A DNA stretch of 64,000 nucleotides from Chloroflexota bacterium (lineage in GTDB: Bacteria > Chloroflexota > UBA11872 > UBA12225 > JAJDUF01), in the NCBI GenBank assembly GCA_022826725.1, contig JAJDUF010000010.1:372001-436000 (forward strand), read 5' to 3'. The notes below the pieces were generated by a model, which worked only from the letters and a program-made list of their open reading frames with translations, was not told the origin of the DNA and made no database searches. The position numbers and the translations under genes were made by a program. How positions within the stretch are numbered: the first letter of the stretch is position 1; the number at the start of each line of letters is the position of its first letter. This document shows positions 7,768 through 16,064 of the stretch, one piece after another.

Positions 7768-10700
7768 ATGCCTGTAGGATCCCCTGGCACCGCTCACCCG
7801 CTGGCCTCCGCGCTCGTGGTGGCCTTCGCACTCGGCATCGGCTCCGTGCTGATCTTGGTCCGCTGGCCCCCTCACGTGTGGGCAAACGAGGCGCCTACTG
7901 CTACACCTACAGAGACCCGGACCGCAACGAGCACCAGCGTCGAGACGGCTACGGCGATCGTCACCAGCACGCCCTCACCACTACCAACTGCCTTGCCCAC
8001 TGACACGCCTTCTCCAAGCCCAATCGTCTCGCCTACCTTCACTAGCACCCCGTCTCCATCTCCAATCGCCTCACCCACCGTCACCACCACTCCTTCTCCG
8101 CTGCCATCCGCCTCGCCGACCACCGACAGTGCCCCCTCACCAACGGTCTCTCCCACCTTCACCGGCACCCCGTCCCCGACCGTCTCGCCGACTGCCACCA
8201 GCACGCCCTCACCGCTCCCGACGATGTCGCCCACTGCCACCAATACGCCTTCCGCGCTGCCGACGGCTTCACCTACCGCCACCAGCACCTCGTCCCTACT
8301 CCCAACGGCCTCACCGACCCTCACTAGCACTCCGTCACCGTCCCCAACCACTTCCCCGACTATCACCAGCACCCCATCCCCATCTCCAACGGCCTCACCG
8401 ACTGCAAGTGCCACTGCTACTCCCACCCGGCTGCCTGCGAAGCAGCCGGCATCCGATCGGAAACTGGACCCGGCATTCCGCGAACTCGTTGCTGCTCCTC
8501 GCGTTGCAGCGGCCGGGGCAGCAAAAGGAGCACTGGGGGCGTCCGATTCGCCGGTAGGTCGCGAGCGAAACAGCGACCAGTTGTGGGTCCTCGTACACGG
8601 TGACGCTAAGGCGGCAACCGCGCTACGGCAGATGGGGGCCACAGTAGCCACACGAGCCGGCTCCGGCTCCCCGTATATTGCACGTATCGCGGTAAGTGAC
8701 CTGGAGCGTCTCGCGGCTGTGCCCGGTGTCTCCTATGTCGAGGCGTCGCGTCCCTACCGCCCCGTGGTGGACGTGAGCGTGTCGGCAACCAGTGCCATGG
8801 AAGCCTGGAAGCTATCCGGCCCCTCGTCACAACCACTCACTGGCCACGGGGTCCTGATCGCGGTCGTAGACACTGGTGTAGGCTGGAGCCACCTCGACCT
8901 CCGCAATGCCGACGGCACTACTCGTATCCTGCACCTGCTCGACCAGACCTGTAGTGGCGCCGACTATGCCCCGTGCGCCACTACGGGCACCGTCTCGACG
9001 GCTGGGCGCGAATGGGCTGCCAGCGACATCAACGGCTGGCTAACGGCCGGCCAGCTACCGGGCGAGGTCGTTGATACCGAGACGGGCGCTCGCCTACCCG
9101 ACGATACCTTCCCGGGCGCGACGTGTGACGTCCCAGCCGGCTGCGGGCACGGCACCCATATCACCTCGGTCGCCGCCGGTACCGGACATTCGCATGGCAC
9201 CGGCACGTTCCGCGGCGTGGCACCCGACGCCGACCTGCTGATCGTCCGCTCGGACTTCACCTCGACAAGCATCATGCGGGCCTGGGGCTGGATCATCGAG
9301 AAAGCGCAGACGCTGGGGAGGCCAGTGGTCATCATCAATGCGTTCGGCTCCGACTTTGGCCCGCACGATGGCACGGACTCCGTCGAGCAGGAGCTTGATC
9401 GGCTGTCCGGCCCCGGCGTGATCTTCGTCGTGGCAGCGGGTAATTCCGCCGCTGCCAGCAAGCACGCCTCCGGTACGGTGGCCGCTGACACTCCGTCCAA
9501 GTTTGCTTTCCAGCTCACCACCGAAGGCGAAGGCAAGTTTTCGCTGTGGTACCCAGCCACGGAGCAATGGAAGTTTAGTCTCTCCAAACCAGGGAGCACC
9601 GAGCCGATCGCTACCGTCTCGCCGGGCGAGCAGACGGGCGCCGTCGCGGTGCAGGACGGCAGCGCCACCACGACCTTTGCCGTGGACGCCTCCGCTGCGC
9701 CGCACCCGGTCCATACGACGCTCAATCACCTGTCGCTGACCGTCTCCCGGCCGACCGGCGGCCAGAGCGGCGCGTGGTTCGGCGAGCTGAGTCGCATCAG
9801 CGGCAGCGGTACGGTCCGTTGGGACGCCTGGACGACGGACGGTGAGTTGGCGTTCTACCGGACCGGTCTCGGTGGCACGACGGGCGGCCGCGACGCCTCC
9901 CGCACGCTGACCGAGCCGGCCAACGCCGCCCGCGCCATTTCCGTAGCCGCCTACACGACGCGCCTGACGTGGCCCTGCGACGCCCTGCCCACACCTACAC
10001 CAACCCTAGCGGCCGGCATCACCCCCACTGCGACCAGCACGGCCAGCCCCACCGCAACGGCCACGCCGTCGTGTACGCAAAGTCTCCATGCCCCTCCGAC
10101 ACCGCAGCCAACGCCTGGCGGCGTCGCGCACTTCAGCTCGCGGGGGCCGACGCGCGATGGGAGACAAAAACCCGATCTCACCGCGCCGGGCGAGCCGATC
10201 ATCGGAGCACGGGCGATCCGGGTTCCGACGCCAAACCCGGCGCCTTACGCCAGCACCCATCACGTAATGCGTCAAGGCACGAGTCTGGCCGCCGCGCACG
10301 CGGCCGGCGCTATCGCACTCGTATTGCAAGCCAATCCGCTGCTGTCACCGGAGGAGGCAGCAGCGTTGCTCCGAAATACGGCGCAGCGCGATGAGTACAC
10401 CGCCGCGCACATGGGCACCGCGACTCCGTGGAGCGAACCATGGGGTGCTGGCAAGCTGCACGTCCTCAGCGCCGCCCAGACGGTGATCGCCACAACCCCC
10501 ACGATCACTCCCACACCGACCAACACCCCCATCCATACAGCCACTGCTACGAGTACACCCACGCCCACCGCAACTGCTACCGCCACCATCACACCGACCG
10601 CTGCCGCTCGCCCTCCAGGCGCCACGTCCAAGCCCGCACCGCCCACGGGTAGCCGGCCAGCGCCAGCACCCCGGCCCCCGGCCGAGCTGATCGGTGAGCT

Positions 10701-11172
10701 GCGCTGGAATCACCGGGCGTCGCCGCCGCATCCCAGCTACCGGACCACCGTCACGGTGCGCTTCTATCCCGCTGGCAGCGATCCGGTCAGCAGGTCGGCA
10801 CGGTTAACGGTCACCACGGAAACGGATGAGCACGGGCGCTTTTCGGTCTCGCTCGACGATGTAGGCGACGAGACGTTCGATGTCAACGTCAAGCCCACCG
10901 GCGGCCTGAGCCGTGAGCGGCGCGGCGTGCGTCTGCGCCGGGCCTCCTCGCGCACCGTGCATTTTGGAGCCGTCAGTGACGGCGACTTGGATGACAATGA
11001 CCGCATTGACGCCCACGACGCCGCGGTGCTGCGCGCCCACTTCGGCCGTTTTGCCGGCGAGGTTGGCTACACCCCAACGGCCGACTTCGACCGCGACGGA
11101 CGCATCACGGTGCTGGACTGGTCCCACATCGCGCGGGGCCAGGGGCGGCAGGGACCGGAACTAGTCCCGTGA
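7768..11172 (+). CDS. Secreted S8 (subtilisin-like) serine protease with Thr/Pro-rich linkers and C-terminal dockerin
   Basis: 1134 residues. N-terminal hydrophobic segment at ~13-31 (signal peptide or anchor), then a Ser/Thr/Pro-rich linker at 42-221 built of imperfect PT-x-SPT repeats, probably O-glycosylated. Residues ~270-335 resemble an inhibitor-I9 propeptide. The peptidase domain has Asp368 (VVDTGVGWSH), His461 (CGHGTHITS), oxyanion Asn559 (VVAAGNS) and Ser839 (RQGTSLAAAH, where the usual Pro is Ala). The segment between Asn559 and Ser839 is long and holds a beta-rich insert plus a second Thr/Pro linker (740-785), just before HFSSRGPT. A third linker (908-970) precedes a beta-sandwich-like region. 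Residues ~1071-1125 form a type I dockerin: GDLDDNDRIDAHDAAVLRAH and DFDRDGRITVLDWSHIARG are two Ca-binding loops. A cohesin-like protein is encoded 3.4 kb downstream. Confidence 0.9.
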   Translation: MPVGSPGTAHPLASALVVAFALGIGSVLILVRWPPHVWANEAPTATPTETRTATSTSVETATAIVTSTPSPLPTALPTDTPSPSPIVSPTFTSTPSPSPIASPTVTTTPSPLPSASPTTDSAPSPTVSPTFTGTPSPTVSPTATSTPSPLPTMSPTATNTPSALPTASPTATSTSSLLPTASPTLTSTPSPSPTTSPTITSTPSPSPTASPTASATATPTRLPAKQPASDRKLDPAFRELVAAPRVAAAGAAKGALGASDSPVGRERNSDQLWVLVHGDAKAATALRQMGATVATRAGSGSPYIARIAVSDLERLAAVPGVSYVEASRPYRPVVDVSVSATSAMEAWKLSGPSSQPLTGHGVLIAVVDTGVGWSHLDLRNADGTTRILHLLDQTCSGADYAPCATTGTVSTAGREWAASDINGWLTAGQLPGEVVDTETGARLPDDTFPGATCDVPAGCGHGTHITSVAAGTGHSHGTGTFRGVAPDADLLIVRSDFTSTSIMRAWGWIIEKAQTLGRPVVIINAFGSDFGPHDGTDSVEQELDRLSGPGVIFVVAAGNSAAASKHASGTVAADTPSKFAFQLTTEGEGKFSLWYPATEQWKFSLSKPGSTEPIATVSPGEQTGAVAVQDGSATTTFAVDASAAPHPVHTTLNHLSLTVSRPTGGQSGAWFGELSRISGSGTVRWDAWTTDGELAFYRTGLGGTTGGRDASRTLTEPANAARAISVAAYTTRLTWPCDALPTPTPTLAAGITPTATSTASPTATATPSCTQSLHAPPTPQPTPGGVAHFSSRGPTRDGRQKPDLTAPGEPIIGARAIRVPTPNPAPYASTHHVMRQGTSLAAAHAAGAIALVLQANPLLSPEEAAALLRNTAQRDEYTAAHMGTATPWSEPWGAGKLHVLSAAQTVIATTPTITPTPTNTPIHTATATSTPTPTATATATITPTAAARPPGATSKPAPPTGSRPAPAPRPPAELIGELRWNHRASPPHPSYRTTVTVRFYPAGSDPVSRSARLTVTTETDEHGRFSVSLDDVGDETFDVNVKPTGGLSRERRGVRLRRASSRTVHFGAVSDGDLDDNDRIDAHDAAVLRAHFGRFAGEVGYTPTADFDRDGRITVLDWSHIARGQGRQGPELVP
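7891..8430 (+). repeat. Degenerate coding repeats for a Ser/Thr/Pro linker
   Basis: About 540 bp inside the S8 protease gene consisting of imperfect direct repeats (units such as CACCAGCACTCCGTCACCG) encoding TSTPSPxPTxSPT. The repetition creates a long spurious open frame on the opposite strand. Confidence 0.85.
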
Positions 11173-11274
11173 GGCTGCACAAAGGGATGCTGCACGGAAC
11201 AGTCAATAGGAATGATTCGGCAAGGGGCACATTCCCTGCCCGGTTAGTCGCATCCGGGGGAGGACAGCTTGGCG

Positions 11275-12888
11275 CTACGGCGAGGGGGCTGGGCCGGGGA
11301 GAGAGACAATACGCACGTCGAGCAGGTATGGCCGGCCGGCTGCGAGCGCCTCGTAAGCGCGGTCCACCGCGGCCGGGAGCGCGGCTGCCGTCTCGACGCG
11401 CTCGCCGGCGGCGCCGAGCGCCGTAGCGAACTGGTCGTAGCGCGTGGGCAGCAGCGCGGTCTCGAAAATCCGGTCCGCGCCGTAGCGGTCAATCTGCTGA
11501 TGCCATTCGGAACCCCAGCGTGCATCGTTGCCGACAACGATCAACACCGGCAGGCGGTAACGCACCGCCGTATCCAGCTCCAGGGCGTGATAGCCGAAAC
11601 CGCCGTCGCCGGAGAAAGCGACGACGCGCGCCGCCGGCCGAGCGAGCTTGGCCGCGAGCGCGAACGGCACGGCCGTACCGATGGAGCCATGCTTGCCGTT
11701 GAGCACGACCGTCGTCCCTGCCGCTCTGGCGCTAGCCGTTGCCAGACGCGCCCATTGGCCGAACTCGCCACCATCCGAAATCACACAGTCTCCCGGCCCG
11801 ATGCGATCCAGCACCGCGTGACAGACCTCCAACGCACGGATGCCCTCCTCGGATGAGGGCTGGCGACCCCTGGGGGAGGCATCCGGCAAACCGGGCTGCC
11901 ACCAGGCACGGCGTTGCCAAGTGCGACCGGCAGCAGCGGCGGTGAGCTGTTCCAATCCGCGCCGCACACCCGTGCAGAGGACGACGCTGGCCGCCGCGGC
12001 CGCCGGCTCGTTCGGGCTGGCAATCTGGGCCACGCGGCAACCGGGCGCCAGCGCCTCGGGCGACGCAAATCCCACCGAGAAGTCGGCAGGGCCGAGCAGC
12101 AGCACGGCGTCGGCACGTCCGAGCGCCCCGATCACGCCCGGCTGCGCCGGATCGTTCAGGCCGCGCGGACTTTCGACGATCACGCCGGGAATGCCCGTCA
12201 GTTCCAGGAAGGCATCGAGGTCACGCCGGGCCTGCCCGCGGTCCAGCGAGGGACGAGCGAGTATCAGCGGCCGCTGCGCGGCCGCGAGCAACGCCACAAT
12301 CGCCTCAATACCCGCAGCCTCGTCAGCCTCTCCTTGCGCCCCCTCCTGGGGAGGGCCGGCTGGCGCGTCTGCATCTCCGGCTACGGTGGCGGCTTGAATA
12401 TCCGTAGGGATGGTGACATGGACCGGGCCGGGGGGATCGGCAGCAGCCAGGTCCAGGGCAGCGGCGATCAACTGCGGTAGTGCTTGATGGTCGCTGGCAC
12501 ACCAGGCGGCCTTGCAGACCGGCGCCGCGAGACCGACCTGGTCCTGCTCCTGAAAGGCGCCGCGTCCTGCTTGCGCCAGGGGGCTGCCGCCACTCAGCCA
12601 CAGCAACGGCGCCTCGGCCGCGCCGGCGACACCGGCCGCCACGGCACCGTTGGCATGACCCGGCCCAGCCGTCACCAGGAAGACGCCGGGTTGGCCGGTC
12701 AGGCGGCCCCAAGCGTCGGCCATGTGTCCCGCCGCGGCCTCGTGGCGCGTATGGATCAGCTTGATCCCGGTATCGAGCAGCGCATCATATAGGTCCAGAA
12801 TCTGATTGCCCGAGAGCGAAAACACCCATTGCACCCCCGCTTCAGTGAGGGCACGTGCGACTGCGTTGGCGCCAGTACTTTGCTGCAT
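11275..12888 (-). CDS. Thiamine-diphosphate-dependent enzyme of the acetolactate synthase / 2-hydroxyacyl-CoA lyase type
   Basis: 537 residues, normal for the family. N-terminal PYR domain with catalytic Glu50 (HTRHEAAAGHMADAWGR), which activates ThDP, then a central domain (~190-330) and the C-terminal PP domain with the GDGGFGYHALELDTAVRYRL ThDP-binding motif (GDG followed by the second metal-binding Asn in VVGNDARWG). Such enzymes decarboxylate 2-oxo or oxalyl substrates or ligate acyl groups. The exact reaction is not resolvable: the sequence resembles benzoylformate decarboxylase, oxalyl-CoA decarboxylase and biosynthetic acetolactate synthase about equally, and no ilvN regulatory subunit follows. 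It reads the same way as the enolase-superfamily gene upstream, 165 bp away. Confidence 0.85.
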   Translation of the reverse strand: MQQSTGANAVARALTEAGVQWVFSLSGNQILDLYDALLDTGIKLIHTRHEAAAGHMADAWGRLTGQPGVFLVTAGPGHANGAVAAGVAGAAEAPLLWLSGGSPLAQAGRGAFQEQDQVGLAAPVCKAAWCASDHQALPQLIAAALDLAAADPPGPVHVTIPTDIQAATVAGDADAPAGPPQEGAQGEADEAAGIEAIVALLAAAQRPLILARPSLDRGQARRDLDAFLELTGIPGVIVESPRGLNDPAQPGVIGALGRADAVLLLGPADFSVGFASPEALAPGCRVAQIASPNEPAAAAASVVLCTGVRRGLEQLTAAAAGRTWQRRAWWQPGLPDASPRGRQPSSEEGIRALEVCHAVLDRIGPGDCVISDGGEFGQWARLATASARAAGTTVVLNGKHGSIGTAVPFALAAKLARPAARVVAFSGDGGFGYHALELDTAVRYRLPVLIVVGNDARWGSEWHQQIDRYGADRIFETALLPTRYDQFATALGAAGERVETAAALPAAVDRAYEALAAGRPYLLDVRIVSLPGPAPSP

Positions 12889-13053
12889 AGTCCTCTCTCG
12901 GCGAACGGAATGGCCGGCTACTCGCGCGGGCGGCTAGCCGGACCTGGGGCCTCAGTATAACGCGGTGCTCACTGCCTCACTCACGACCGCTTCCGCCGGA
13001 CTCCCCCATCCCTACACTTATGGAGAAAGGGCTGGAGGTGAGCGCCCACCGGT

Positions 13054-14058
13054 TCAGTCAATGCGGTAGTGTTGGAGCGCCGCCGTGTCTAGCTCCACTC
13101 CGAGTCCCGGTCCGGCCGGCACCTGGAAATGGCCCTGCTCGGCCGGCAAGGCGCCACCGATCAGGTCGTTCTCATGGATGAACGGTAGCTCGTCGGACGC
13201 GAGCGTGGCCTGCTTGAGCGTGCAGCCGACGTGGACGGCGAAGGTGGCCTGGATGCCGAGCGACAGGCCGGCGATCTGGTGCCACACCGGTATCTGTGCG
13301 GCCTCGGCGATAGCATGGCATGAGAGAATGGTGGCGACGTTCCCGCTCAGATTGAAGCGGTCCACCGCCTCACCCCGGACCGCCTGCAAGACATCGTTGG
13401 GGTTGCTCAGATGAAGCGCCTGCGGGATGTCGAGCTTCCGGCGCAGCAGCCGGTACCAACCGAGGTCATGCTTGAGTACCGGGTCCTCGAAGCACTCGAC
13501 GTTATATGGCTCCATTTCGCGGGCCAGCCTGACCGCCGTGGAGACGTGTCGAAACTCGGTGTTGGGATCGAGCAAGATCGAATAGTCGGGGCCGGCAGCT
13601 TTGGTAATCAGCTCAACCTGCCGAACGGCGTCCCAAGAGCGCGCCTTGAGCTTGTGGACCCGAAAGCCTTTGGCCACCGCCTGCTCGGCCTCTCGCGCCG
13701 TCGCCTCCGGGGGCATATGGCAGGACCAGTAGGCAACCGGCACGCGCTCACGGTGCTGGTCCCCGATCAAGCGCCAGACGGGTACACCCAACGCTTGCCC
13801 GACCAGGTCGTAGAGGGCCGACTGAAAGGGGCGGTCGCAGGTCTGCAAGGGCAGCGTCAGCGGGTCGGTGCCCAGGAACGTCTCGGCCGTCTGCTCCACC
13901 GCGGACTTCGCAACGCCCCACGCCTCGCCCAGCCCGACCAGCCCGTCGTCGGTGCGGACCTGCACCACGACGAAGGGCGGGTTGGCCCAGCCCACCGCGC
14001 GGACCGGAGCAATGTAAGGCACGTCTACAACCGCAATGTCAATCGCCGTAATCTTCAT
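13054..14058 (-). CDS. Enolase-superfamily (mandelate racemase/muconate lactonizing-like) enzyme with altered active site
   Basis: 334 residues, slightly short for the superfamily (~360-400). N-terminal capping domain (MKITAIDIAVVDVPYIAPVR, then DDGLVGLGEAWG) and a TIM barrel. The KxK motif (HKLKARS), first metal ligand Asp in LLDPNTEF and second ligand Glu in ECFEDPV are present. At the third metal ligand the usual E/D is replaced (PQALHLSNPND), and the Asp of the Asp-His dyad appears to be Ser or Gly (RFNLSGNVAT), while a His remains in VWHQIAG. Superfamily members abstract an alpha-proton from a carboxylate; this one may use another substrate or have lost racemase chemistry. It sits upstream of, and on the same strand as, the ThDP enzyme, so both may act on one hydroxy- or keto-acid. 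Confidence 0.85.
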   Translation of the reverse strand: MKITAIDIAVVDVPYIAPVRAVGWANPPFVVVQVRTDDGLVGLGEAWGVAKSAVEQTAETFLGTDPLTLPLQTCDRPFQSALYDLVGQALGVPVWRLIGDQHRERVPVAYWSCHMPPEATAREAEQAVAKGFRVHKLKARSWDAVRQVELITKAAGPDYSILLDPNTEFRHVSTAVRLAREMEPYNVECFEDPVLKHDLGWYRLLRRKLDIPQALHLSNPNDVLQAVRGEAVDRFNLSGNVATILSCHAIAEAAQIPVWHQIAGLSLGIQATFAVHVGCTLKQATLASDELPFIHENDLIGGALPAEQGHFQVPAGPGLGVELDTAALQHYRID

Positions 14059-14106
14059 CGCGCTCTCCTCCTCAACGGTTTATACCAAGTAGGAATGCCG
14101 CTGCCA

Positions 14107-14150
14107 TCTATGAAGCCACTGGATTCCGGCGACAGCCGGAATGACGGGGA
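14107..14150. repeat. Palindromic intergenic repeat, ATTCCGGC...GCCGGAAT
   Basis: Perfect inverted repeat with 8-bp arms ATTCCGGC and GCCGGAAT around GACA, preceded by CTGG and followed by GACGGGGA. Same family as the palindromes near 3489, 23947 and 58735. It lies in the gap upstream of the enolase-superfamily gene. Confidence 0.7.
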
Positions 14151-14204
14151 ATGGTGACGCGCTGGCAACGGAATGACACCAGTGGACCGGGCTGGCGTTG
14201 GTCA

Positions 14205-14525
14205 TCACCCTGCTCGGTCATAGAGGACCTTGCCGTTTTGCAGCGCTCCGCGCAGCACAGTGCCCACCAGTTGTCCACGCCGCGCGATCTCTTCGGGATC
14301 GGTAGGCACAACATCAACCGGTATAGGCACGTCTCTCAGGAGCCGGAGCATAGCCACCGCCGTATTGCGTTTGTGGCCAAGCTGCGGCAGGACTACCAGC
14401 AGATCAATATCGCTGTCAAGACGGGCCTCGCCTGTAGCCTGGGAACCGAATAAGATGATCTTTAGCGGCTCGAACTCCCGCGCCAACCGCGCCACAATTA
14501 CCGAAAGCCAATCATCAACCGTCAT
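14205..14525 (-). CDS. Minimal nucleotidyltransferase (MNT-fold, MntA-like)
   Basis: 106 residues from the ATG at 14525. A longer frame runs back into the neighbouring gene, but only this part has conserved character. The polymerase-beta-fold signature GSQATGEARLDSDIDLLVVL is at residues 27-46: the GS motif, then D-S-D with two metal-binding aspartates, then a third Asp in VDVVPTD. Such proteins are often the antitoxin half of HEPN-MNT modules, where they modify the HEPN RNase. No HEPN gene adjoins it here; the only HEPN-like protein in the window is 43 kb away. Stand-alone MNT proteins are also common. The function is therefore only inferred by fold. Confidence 0.85.
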   Translation of the reverse strand: MTVDDWLSVIVARLAREFEPLKIILFGSQATGEARLDSDIDLLVVLPQLGHKRNTAVAMLRLLRDVPIPVDVVPTDPEEIARRGQLVGTVLRGALQNGKVLYDRAG

Positions 14526-14575
14526 CACCGTGACTCCGCTCGTCCCGCGTGCGGCCGCCCTACCAATATGGAATC

Positions 14576-15796
14576 TTAGCCGCCCCGCCGCTCCGGGAAG
14601 GCGCAGGCATAGTCGGCGCCGACATTGGCCCGCTCGATCCGCCATTGGGGTGGGTTGAGCGGGTCGTCGGTCAGGATGGTGCGCTGGAATGCCTGAATGA
14701 TGATCCGCCGCCCCTTGGCCTGACCCTTGTCCACCAACGCTTCCAGCGGCTCGGTGATCGGGAGTCCGACGTCGTGCAGCCAACCGTCGGGGAAAAGGTC
14801 TTGCCGATTGATGTACTCCCAAAACCACGGCGCGACCACGTGACCCGGCGCCGGCGACAGGTTGGCGGTAAAGGGGATGAACACCGAGCCGTCGGGGAGC
14901 ACCGCCGTCAGGCCGGTAAAGCCGGCGGGCGCCGCGATCCGCTCCTCCGGCGCCGCCCACGCGCGTAGGTCGGCATATGTGAGCGTGGAAGCATCGCCGC
15001 CGATGGGCAGCGGTACACCGGCTTGCATCAACTCATCTACTAACAAGCCATATTGGAAGCGTCGCTCCGGGGGCAGTGCGGCGTTGGCGCTATGGTCCTC
15101 AAGGCGCCCCTTCTCGAAGAGCTGGAACGGTACCCCGTTCCAGACACCGGCACTGCCTAGGGGTCGCCCCAGCAACCGTAGACTGTCGTGTATGGTGTAA
15201 AACCGCTCGAACAGCGACGCCGTACCTTCCACCGGGAAGACTCGACACTGCGTTGGGTCCACCGTCACGGCCAATGGTCGGGCCTCGTGGAGTGCATTGG
15301 TAGCGGCAGCGGCAACGATGGTCCGTTGCCGGCTTTCGGGCAGGATCAAGACCGTCAGCGGGACAGTGGGCGCTGCCTTCAGCCGGAACGCCAGCCGTAG
15401 TAGCGGAAAGCTACCGCTGGGGAAACGGCCGCCCAACGCACCGGCGGCGTAGAACAATCGCCCGGCTGCCGCGTCGTTTTCGGTCCTGAGGTGATGGATC
15501 AGTGGTCCAGTAGGCTCTGCCGATACGACCTCCAGATGCGCTGGATCGTAGGCAATCACTACCTGCGCGCCCTCGACCTCGGCGGCTGCTGCTACGACCA
15601 CCTCAACACTGAATAGACCGCCAACCGCTGCCGCCACGGACGCCGGCCGGAAAAAGACCTCCGCGGTGGCAGCTGGTGGCGCGGCCACCACCGGCGCCGG
15701 GAAACCCATGAGCGCCAGTAGAACGGCTGCAAGAAACAGGGGGGCGGGGTGCCCCGGCAGCGGGTTCCCGCGGTATCCCAGGAGGGCTGTGCTCAC
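14576..15796 (-). CDS. Secreted cohesin-domain protein with Chloroflexota-type C-terminal domain
   Basis: 406 residues from the GTG at 15796 (another GTG at 15841 would add 15 residues). A signal peptide covers ~1-39 (PLFLAAVLLALMGFPAPVVA), with probable cleavage after VVA. Residues ~46-178 have the beta-sandwich pattern of a cohesin: VGGLFSVEVVVAAAAEVEG, then the hallmark QVVIAYDPAHLEVVSAEP, a FPLLRLAFRLK strand and a final TVPLTVLI. Cohesins bind dockerins. Residues ~195-400 (YTIHDSLRLLGRPLG, WEYINRQDLFPDGWLHDVGL, then IIIQAFQRTILTDDPLNPP and IERANVGADY) match a domain I associate with extracellular Chloroflexota proteins, role unknown. There is no cell-wall anchor motif. The dockerin-bearing S8 protease gene ends 3.4 kb away. 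Confidence 0.8.
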   Translation of the reverse strand: MSTALLGYRGNPLPGHPAPLFLAAVLLALMGFPAPVVAAPPAATAEVFFRPASVAAAVGGLFSVEVVVAAAAEVEGAQVVIAYDPAHLEVVSAEPTGPLIHHLRTENDAAAGRLFYAAGALGGRFPSGSFPLLRLAFRLKAAPTVPLTVLILPESRQRTIVAAAATNALHEARPLAVTVDPTQCRVFPVEGTASLFERFYTIHDSLRLLGRPLGSAGVWNGVPFQLFEKGRLEDHSANAALPPERRFQYGLLVDELMQAGVPLPIGGDASTLTYADLRAWAAPEERIAAPAGFTGLTAVLPDGSVFIPFTANLSPAPGHVVAPWFWEYINRQDLFPDGWLHDVGLPITEPLEALVDKGQAKGRRIIIQAFQRTILTDDPLNPPQWRIERANVGADYACAFPERRGG

Positions 15797-16064
15797 TGCT
15801 CCAAGCTCACGTTCAGCGGCGGCGGCTCGATGGCAACACACGCCGGCAACAGTGGATATATCATTAACGTCTATATATATCTATAGGACAAGTGCTGATA
15901 CTCGAAGCCCCGATCTTTCGGCTGCGGTACTTCCCGTGACTTGCCTTCCGCAATCACCCACGCTAAGGTGTCCTTGGAGTGACATCGGCGAGCGACGATG
16001 TTTCGCCGACGCGCAGCCTACTCGCCGGCAAGTGGGTAGGGACCGCGGATGAGAGGAGAGGATC

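Noticed and set aside
7437-7790. 117-residue minus-strand open frame in the lysC-protease gap
   Set aside because: No ribosome site or recognisable motifs, and it overlaps the start of the S8 protease gene.
7872-8651. 259-residue minus-strand open frame opposite the S8 linker
   Set aside because: It is a shadow of the Thr/Pro-rich repeats, with a Gly/Val-rich low-complexity product and no gene-like features.
14205-14960. 251-residue form of the nucleotidyltransferase
   Set aside because: The extra N-terminal part overlaps the cohesin gene and has an Arg-rich shadow composition; the MNT domain starts at 14525.
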